From Enterococcus_E cecorum_C (GTDB taxonomy: Bacteria > Bacillota > Bacilli > Lactobacillales > Enterococcaceae): a stretch of DNA of 64,000 bases. A program made the position numbers and the translations under genes. Numbering within the stretch: position 1 is the stretch's first letter; each line of letters begins with the position of its first letter. Positions 59,792-64,000 of this stretch are shown here, in pieces. The notes beneath the pieces are model-generated. The model did no database searches and had not been told where the DNA came from. It saw only the letters and a list, made by a program, of their open reading frames with translations. The stretch is taken from contig NZ_JBQKFH010000007.1 in assembly GCF_052119425.1 (NCBI RefSeq), positions 11,020-75,019 of the forward strand, read 5' to 3'.

Positions 59792-59921
59792 GCTAAAGCG
59801 ATGTAGATACGGGAGAGATTGCAGGCTCTCTCGTATCTATAAAATTGAAAAAATTTGACAAAAAAATAGCTTTATACCAAGGCATAGAGCGAAAATATTT
59901 CAATTCAACTGTAAAACTCCC
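59792..59921 (+). terminator. Spacer with hairpin after the GH4 gene
   Basis: TAGATACGGGAGAG pairs with CTCTCGTATCTA (one bulge) at about 59804-59842; no strong T run. No gene seen. Confidence 0.5.
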
Positions 59922-60284
59922 GATTATCCGCAACACGTACGACGCGGAGACATCAATGAATTTGCGGTCCGTTCTTCTCAACCACGTGTCATTTACAAAG
60001 ATGTGGCTAATCCTGCACATGACCATCAAGCGCCTTTTGCTTATGGGGATGTCGTGATTGGCAATGATGACTTTGATCGTTACAAGAATGAATTACAGAT
60101 TGTCTTGACCGCGCACGAAGATTCTCGTAAAAATAAAGTCGGCCAAATCGCCAAAGAAGAGCAAATTTTACTACCATTTATTCAACCATGGACAAAATTT
60201 AAACTCAAACGCAAATAAAACCATTCCGGAAGCTTCTTTCAATAGAGGCTTCTTTTTTTGTACTGGGTGTTGTGAATTTTATTT
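59922..60284 (+). pseudogene. 3' fragment of a second MupG-like gene
   Basis: Near-identical to 57930-58292. It encodes only the last 98 residues (DYPQHVRRGDINEFAVRSS and so on to FKLKRK) and has no start; a change V to A and silent changes separate the copies. It shows that the GH4 gene lies between a full and a partial copy. The AT-rich 60285-60400 stretch after it holds no gene. Confidence 0.88.
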
Positions 60285-60404
60285 TTAACCCTCTAAATAA
60301 CGAAAACTGTTTTTTTATATTATAAAATACATTATGTAAAGTCTAAGGATAAACACTTGATTGAATATTGTTTTAGAAAAATAATATTTTTAATTGATTA
60401 GCAC

Positions 60405-60460
60405 TTGACTAATTTGTACCAATCAATTAAACTTATGGGTGTAATGAGAAAGCGTTTTAC
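60405..60460 (+). promoter_or_regulatory. Promoter and operator of the GH1-EIIC operon
   Basis: TTGACT (60405-60410), 17-bp spacer and TAAACT (60428-60433). ATTTGTACCAAT (60412-60423) stands in the spacer exactly as at 56287. GAGAAAGCGTTTTAC (60446-60460) is a weak cre-like site at the same distance as the cre at 56321. Confidence 0.7.
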
Positions 60461-60486
60461 AAAAAGTGCTTAAGGAGCGAATCGCA

Positions 60487-61923
60487 ATGACAAAATTACC
60501 AGAAAATTTTTTATGGGGCGGTGCGGTGGCTGCCCATCAATTAGAAGGCGCTTGGCAAGAAGGCGGAAAGGGAATGAGTGTCGCCGATGTGATGACTGCG
60601 GGTCGTCATGGAGTACCACGTGAAATTACGGATGGCGTCTTACCAGGTAAATATTATCCAAACCATGAAGCGATTGATTTTTATCATCACTATAAAGAAG
60701 ATATCGCCTTATTTGCAGAAATGGGCTTCAAGTGTTTCCGTACTTCGATTGCTTGGACACGTATTTTTCCAAAAGGCGATGAGTTAGAGCCAAATGAAGC
60801 GGGTCTACAATTTTATGATGATTTGTTTGATGAATGCTTAAAACACGGCATCGAACCAGTCGTCACTTTATCTCACTTTGAGTTGCCATTCCATTTAGTC
60901 AAAGAATATGGTGGCTTTACAAACCGCAAGACCATTGATTTCTTTGTTCGTTTTGCAACGGTTTGTTTTGAACGCTATAAAGATAAAGTGAAATATTGGA
61001 TGACTTTTAATGAAATCAATAACCAAGCAAATTATCAAGAAGACTTCGCCCCATTTACCAACTCAGGGATTGTCTATAAAGAAGGCGATGACCGTGAAGC
61101 GATTATGTATCAAGCCGCACACTATGAATTAGTGGCCTCCGCATTAGCAGTCAAAGCCGGTAAAGCAATCAACCCTAATTTTGAAATCGGTTGTATGATT
61201 GCGATGTGTCCGATTTATCCAGCTACATGTAAACCAGCTGATATCTTGATGGCGCAAAAAGCGATGGAAAAACGTTATTACTTCGCTGATGTTCATGTCC
61301 ATGGTTTCTATCCAAATCATATTTTGAAATACTGGGAACGTAAAGGTATCAAGGTCGACTTCACTAAAGAAGATGAACAAATCTTACGTGAAGGTACGGT
61401 TGATTATATCGGATTTAGTTATTATATGTCCTTTGCGATTGATAGTCATCGCAAAAATAACCCACACTTTGACTACCTTGAAACAGAAGACTTAGTGAAA
61501 AATCCATATGTCAAAGCGAGTGAATGGGATTGGCAAATTGATCCACAAGGCTTACGTTACAGCTTGAATTGGTTTACGGATATGTATCATTTGCCATTAT
61601 TCATTGTTGAAAATGGTTTTGGTGCGATTGATAAGGTCGAAGAAGATGGTATGGTGCATGATGATTATCGTATTGAATATTTAGGTGCCCATATTAAAGA
61701 AATGATCAAAGCCGTGGATGAAGATGGTGTTGATTTGATGGGGTACACTCCTTGGGGCTGTATCGATTTAGTGTCAGCCGGTACAGGAGAAATGCGTAAA
61801 CGTTATGGTTTTATTTATGTAGATAAAGACGATGAAGGTAACGGTACTTATGCGCGTTCACCTAAATTATCTTTCAACTGGTATAAAGAAGTCATTGCTT
61901 CAAATGGCGAAAATTTATTTTAG
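60487..61923 (+). CDS. 6-phospho-beta-glucosidase, GH1 family
   Basis: A 478-aa TIM-barrel enzyme (BglA/AscB type). It starts KLPENFLWGGAVAAHQLEGA, has the acid/base Glu in MTFNEINNQ (about 178) and the nucleophile Glu in FIVENGFGA (about 377), and GCIDLVSA near 430. AAGGAG precedes ATG 60487. It is the second phospho-beta-glucosidase of the cluster beside the GH4 enzyme, possibly for other linkages or aryl glucosides. Confidence 0.95.
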   Translation: MTKLPENFLWGGAVAAHQLEGAWQEGGKGMSVADVMTAGRHGVPREITDGVLPGKYYPNHEAIDFYHHYKEDIALFAEMGFKCFRTSIAWTRIFPKGDELEPNEAGLQFYDDLFDECLKHGIEPVVTLSHFELPFHLVKEYGGFTNRKTIDFFVRFATVCFERYKDKVKYWMTFNEINNQANYQEDFAPFTNSGIVYKEGDDREAIMYQAAHYELVASALAVKAGKAINPNFEIGCMIAMCPIYPATCKPADILMAQKAMEKRYYFADVHVHGFYPNHILKYWERKGIKVDFTKEDEQILREGTVDYIGFSYYMSFAIDSHRKNNPHFDYLETEDLVKNPYVKASEWDWQIDPQGLRYSLNWFTDMYHLPLFIVENGFGAIDKVEEDGMVHDDYRIEYLGAHIKEMIKAVDEDGVDLMGYTPWGCIDLVSAGTGEMRKRYGFIYVDKDDEGNGTYARSPKLSFNWYKEVIASNGENLF

Positions 61924-61987
61924 GTTTTAAGTTGCTTCTATTTTTAGTGAAGTAAACAATGATAAATGCTACTGGAGGAGTATGAGA

Positions 61988-62482
61988 ATGGTTAATCAAG
62001 AAAAGATTGCTTTAAAACAAAGAAGACAGGAAACGAGCTTGAACACCATGTATTTCAATCGTTATTTGCTCATTCGCTACATGACGGCTGCTTACTTCTT
62101 CAGTAACATGCATTGGGCGTTTTTACTAATTGGTTATCATCAAATGACAGCCATTATACCAATCACGCTATTTTTAGTAGGGATTTTGGTGGTAATTGAA
62201 CAAGTGAAAAAATATTGGCACAAGGAAAGTCGACTACCCTTTGCAAAATATTATTATTACGCTCAAGGTTTAGTCAATCTTGTGGGGATTTTAAGCTATT
62301 TGACGCCTTTTTCTGACCAACTATTTCCATTTATGTCTGCAAAAGGTATGCTACCGATGATTTTATGGCTTGGTTTAGGATTAGCTGGCTGTGTCATTTT
62401 AGAAAAAAGAATCCATGCGATTGAACAAAATAAAGATCGTGCGTTAACTATCATCAAAGAATATGAAGCAACTTTAAAATAA
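61988..62482 (+). CDS. Membrane protein of unknown function in the PTS operon
   Basis: A 164-aa protein with four hydrophobic segments (about 26-44, 50-66, 89-108, 117-135) and polar, basic ends. It lies between the GH1 and EIIC genes and is surely co-transcribed. GGAGGAG lies 7 bases before ATG 61988. No family recognised; an accessory role in sugar uptake is a guess from place. Confidence 0.65.
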   Translation: MVNQEKIALKQRRQETSLNTMYFNRYLLIRYMTAAYFFSNMHWAFLLIGYHQMTAIIPITLFLVGILVVIEQVKKYWHKESRLPFAKYYYYAQGLVNLVGILSYLTPFSDQLFPFMSAKGMLPMILWLGLGLAGCVILEKRIHAIEQNKDRALTIIKEYEATLK

Positions 62483-62504
62483 AAATTACAAAGGGGATTT
62501 TTTT

Positions 62505-63851
62505 ATGGAAAACAACAAGGCTTTTGCATTTTTAGAAAAGTACTTAATGGGTCCTATGGGTAAGATGAGTCAGTGGCGTATTGTACGTGGTGTGATGGCC
62601 GCTGGGATGGCGTCTATTCCATTTACAATTGTCGGATCGATGTTCTTAGTATTGAATATTTTACCTGATACAATGGAATTTTTACGTGGATTTTTTGAAG
62701 CAACATTCTTCAAAGTAAGTTCGCTATACATGGTTGCCAATACCGCAACTATGGGTATATTGGCATTATATTTTTGTATTGTTTTCGCCTATGAATATAC
62801 TAAGATTCATCATGATGAAGAAAAAATCGATGTAAACCCATTGACAGGGGCTTTACTAGCGATGTTTGCATTCTTTATGTGTATTCCAGAATTGGTTTTC
62901 AAAGATGGTACGATGACTCTATTACAAATTGTCGATGAAAAGAATGGAGCCTTCACCATTAACGGGGTAACAATGGGAAATACAATTTCTCGCTTAGGTT
63001 CAACAGGTATCTTTACAGGAATTATCGTGGGTATTATTGCTGTTAAAATTTATGTATTCTGTGTCAAACGTAATATCATTGTAAAAATGCCTGATACCGT
63101 TCCAGCAGGGGTTTCTCGTTCATTTACCGCTTTGATTCCAACATTCTTTATTGCTTTTGCGATGATACTCATTGAAGGAATTTTAGTCTTCTTCCAAACA
63201 GATGTATTCAAATTAGTAGCCATTCCATTTGGATTTGTTGTTAATTTAACCAACACTTGGATTGGAGTAATGGTTATTTACTTTATTATCCATGCTTTAT
63301 GGATTGTAGGGATACATGGTGCAAATATCGTAAGTGGACTATTAACTCCAATTGTTTTATCAAATATGGAAGCAAACCAAGCAGGTGCACACATTCCGTT
63401 TGCTGGTGAATTCCAAAACTCATTCGTTGTAATGGGTGGTTCTGGTTCTACTTTAGGATTATGTATTTTTATCGCATTCTTTGCAAAATCAGCTCAATTA
63501 GGTGCGTTAGGTAAAGCGGCATTAGTTCCTTCATTCTTTAATATTAACGAACCAATTATTTTCGGTTTGCCAGTAGTCTATAACCCATTTGTTGCTATTC
63601 CATTCTTCTTAGCACCAATGACAGCTGCTACAATTGGTTATTTTGCAATTAAATTACAAATGATTGCTCCTCCAATTGCGCAAGTGCCATGGCCAACACC
63701 AATTGGTATCGGTGCATTTATTGGATCAGGTGGTGACTGGAAAGCGCTAGTCGTATCATTTATTTGTGGTATCGCAGCCTTCTTAGTATACTTCCCATTC
63801 ATTAAATTCTATGACAATAAATTATACAAAGAAGAACAAGCTGCAGCATAA
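62505..63851 (+). CDS. PTS EIIC, lactose/cellobiose family
   Basis: A 448-aa permease with about ten hydrophobic segments. It starts FAFLEKYLMGPMGKMSQWR, has GIHGANIVSGLLTPIV (about 268-283) and the conserved FNINEPIIFGLPVVYNP (about 345-361) with the sugar-binding Glu. With the EIIB and EIIA at 56368 and 56720 it makes a full cellobiose-type transporter. AAAGGGG lies before the ATG. Confidence 0.94.
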   Translation: MENNKAFAFLEKYLMGPMGKMSQWRIVRGVMAAGMASIPFTIVGSMFLVLNILPDTMEFLRGFFEATFFKVSSLYMVANTATMGILALYFCIVFAYEYTKIHHDEEKIDVNPLTGALLAMFAFFMCIPELVFKDGTMTLLQIVDEKNGAFTINGVTMGNTISRLGSTGIFTGIIVGIIAVKIYVFCVKRNIIVKMPDTVPAGVSRSFTALIPTFFIAFAMILIEGILVFFQTDVFKLVAIPFGFVVNLTNTWIGVMVIYFIIHALWIVGIHGANIVSGLLTPIVLSNMEANQAGAHIPFAGEFQNSFVVMGGSGSTLGLCIFIAFFAKSAQLGALGKAALVPSFFNINEPIIFGLPVVYNPFVAIPFFLAPMTAATIGYFAIKLQMIAPPIAQVPWPTPIGIGAFIGSGGDWKALVVSFICGIAAFLVYFPFIKFYDNKLYKEEQAAA

Positions 63852-63889
63852 TGCTGAATTTGTTCAATAATAAAAGAGATAGCTCAATA

Positions 63890-64000
63890 TGTACCGACCC
63901 CCAAAAGTTAGACCATAAAATCTAACAATTGGAGGTCGGTATTTTTATGGCTAAATACAGTTATGAACTAAAAAAGAAAGTTGTTAATGCATACTTAGCT
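63890..64000 (+). mobile_element. Left end of an IS3-like insertion sequence (cut by the window)
   Basis: TGTACCGACCCCCAAAAGTT at 63890 is a typical IS3-group (IS150-like) terminal inverted repeat. It is followed by GGAGG and the start of a transposase OrfA at 63947. Confidence 0.75.
63947..64000 (+). CDS. IS3-family transposase OrfA, partial
   Basis: Only the first 18 codons are in the window (MAKYSYELKKKVVNAYLA), the usual start of the helix-turn-helix OrfA of IS3-family elements. GGAGG precedes the ATG at some distance. Confidence 0.7.
   Translation, partial: MAKYSYELKKKVVNAYLA

Noticed and set aside
60610..60630. CACGTG word as a further parS site
   Set aside because: Only the CACGTGAAA core fits; the outer bases differ at too many positions.

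Overview
The window is the replication-origin region of a low-GC Firmicute chromosome, most likely an Enterococcus or close relative. The support is the gene order rpmH-rnpA-yidC-jag / dnaA-dnaN / yaaA-recF-gyrB-gyrA / rpsF-ssb-rpsR / gdpP-rplI-dnaB / purA, DnaA boxes on both sides of dnaA, four parS-like ParB sites, and a pheromone gene resembling the enterocin A induction factor EntF. The species cannot be fixed from sequence alone. No rRNA, tRNA or CRISPR array was seen.

Core part (about 1-37.5 kb). A glycerate kinase gene and a block of large imperfect palindromes lie left of jag-yidC-rnpA-rpmH (minus strand). oriC surrounds dnaA; the DnaA-trio and AT-rich unwinding region lie between dnaA and dnaN. 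A RelBE/Phd-type toxin-antitoxin pair, bracketed by two copies of the same terminator, and an MFS transporter separate dnaN from yaaA-recF-gyrB-gyrA. A sugar locus follows: an ArsR-type regulator divergent from an ABC importer, with a GH2 enzyme, a GH43 lipoprotein and an aldose epimerase. Then come rpsF-ssb-rpsR, a gdpP gene lacking the usual membrane and PAS parts, rplI, dnaB, a maltose/glucose-type PTS with two identical operators, an exonuclease/endonuclease/phosphatase-family protein, and purA with a PurBox.

Accessory part (about 37.5-50.7 kb). This region is full of repeats and gene remnants. It holds an Rpn-type nuclease gene and an Rpn remnant, two HicAB modules, and a quorum-sensing bacteriocin locus: an EntF-like pheromone, histidine kinase and LytTR regulator, three double-glycine peptides, a CPBP protease and many small membrane proteins that are candidate immunity factors. 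Paired 21-22-bp direct repeats mark the promoters that the regulator probably controls. A dispersed non-coding repeat family and two fragments resembling a group II intron 5' part are scattered between the genes.

The most interesting object is at 48.6-49.4 kb. A promoter is followed by two tandem 51-nt repeats that fold into two hairpins each (one stem shows a compensatory change between copies), then a terminator, then a 186-aa protein that I believe belongs to a barnase/EndoU/colicin-like nuclease family (PBECR4). This is the layout of a type III (RNA antitoxin) toxin-antitoxin system, but with a toxin unlike ToxN. The module is bracketed by 317-bp direct repeats.

Right part (50.7-64 kb). 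It carries an MFS transporter, a lone methyl-accepting chemotaxis protein flanked by 158-bp repeats that each encode a 26-aa peptide, an ABC-F ATPase, and a beta-glucoside/cellobiose PTS locus (EIIB, EIIA, MupG-like protein, GH4 and GH1 phospho-glucosidases, EIIC) under two related promoters. The left end of an IS3-like element lies at the window edge.
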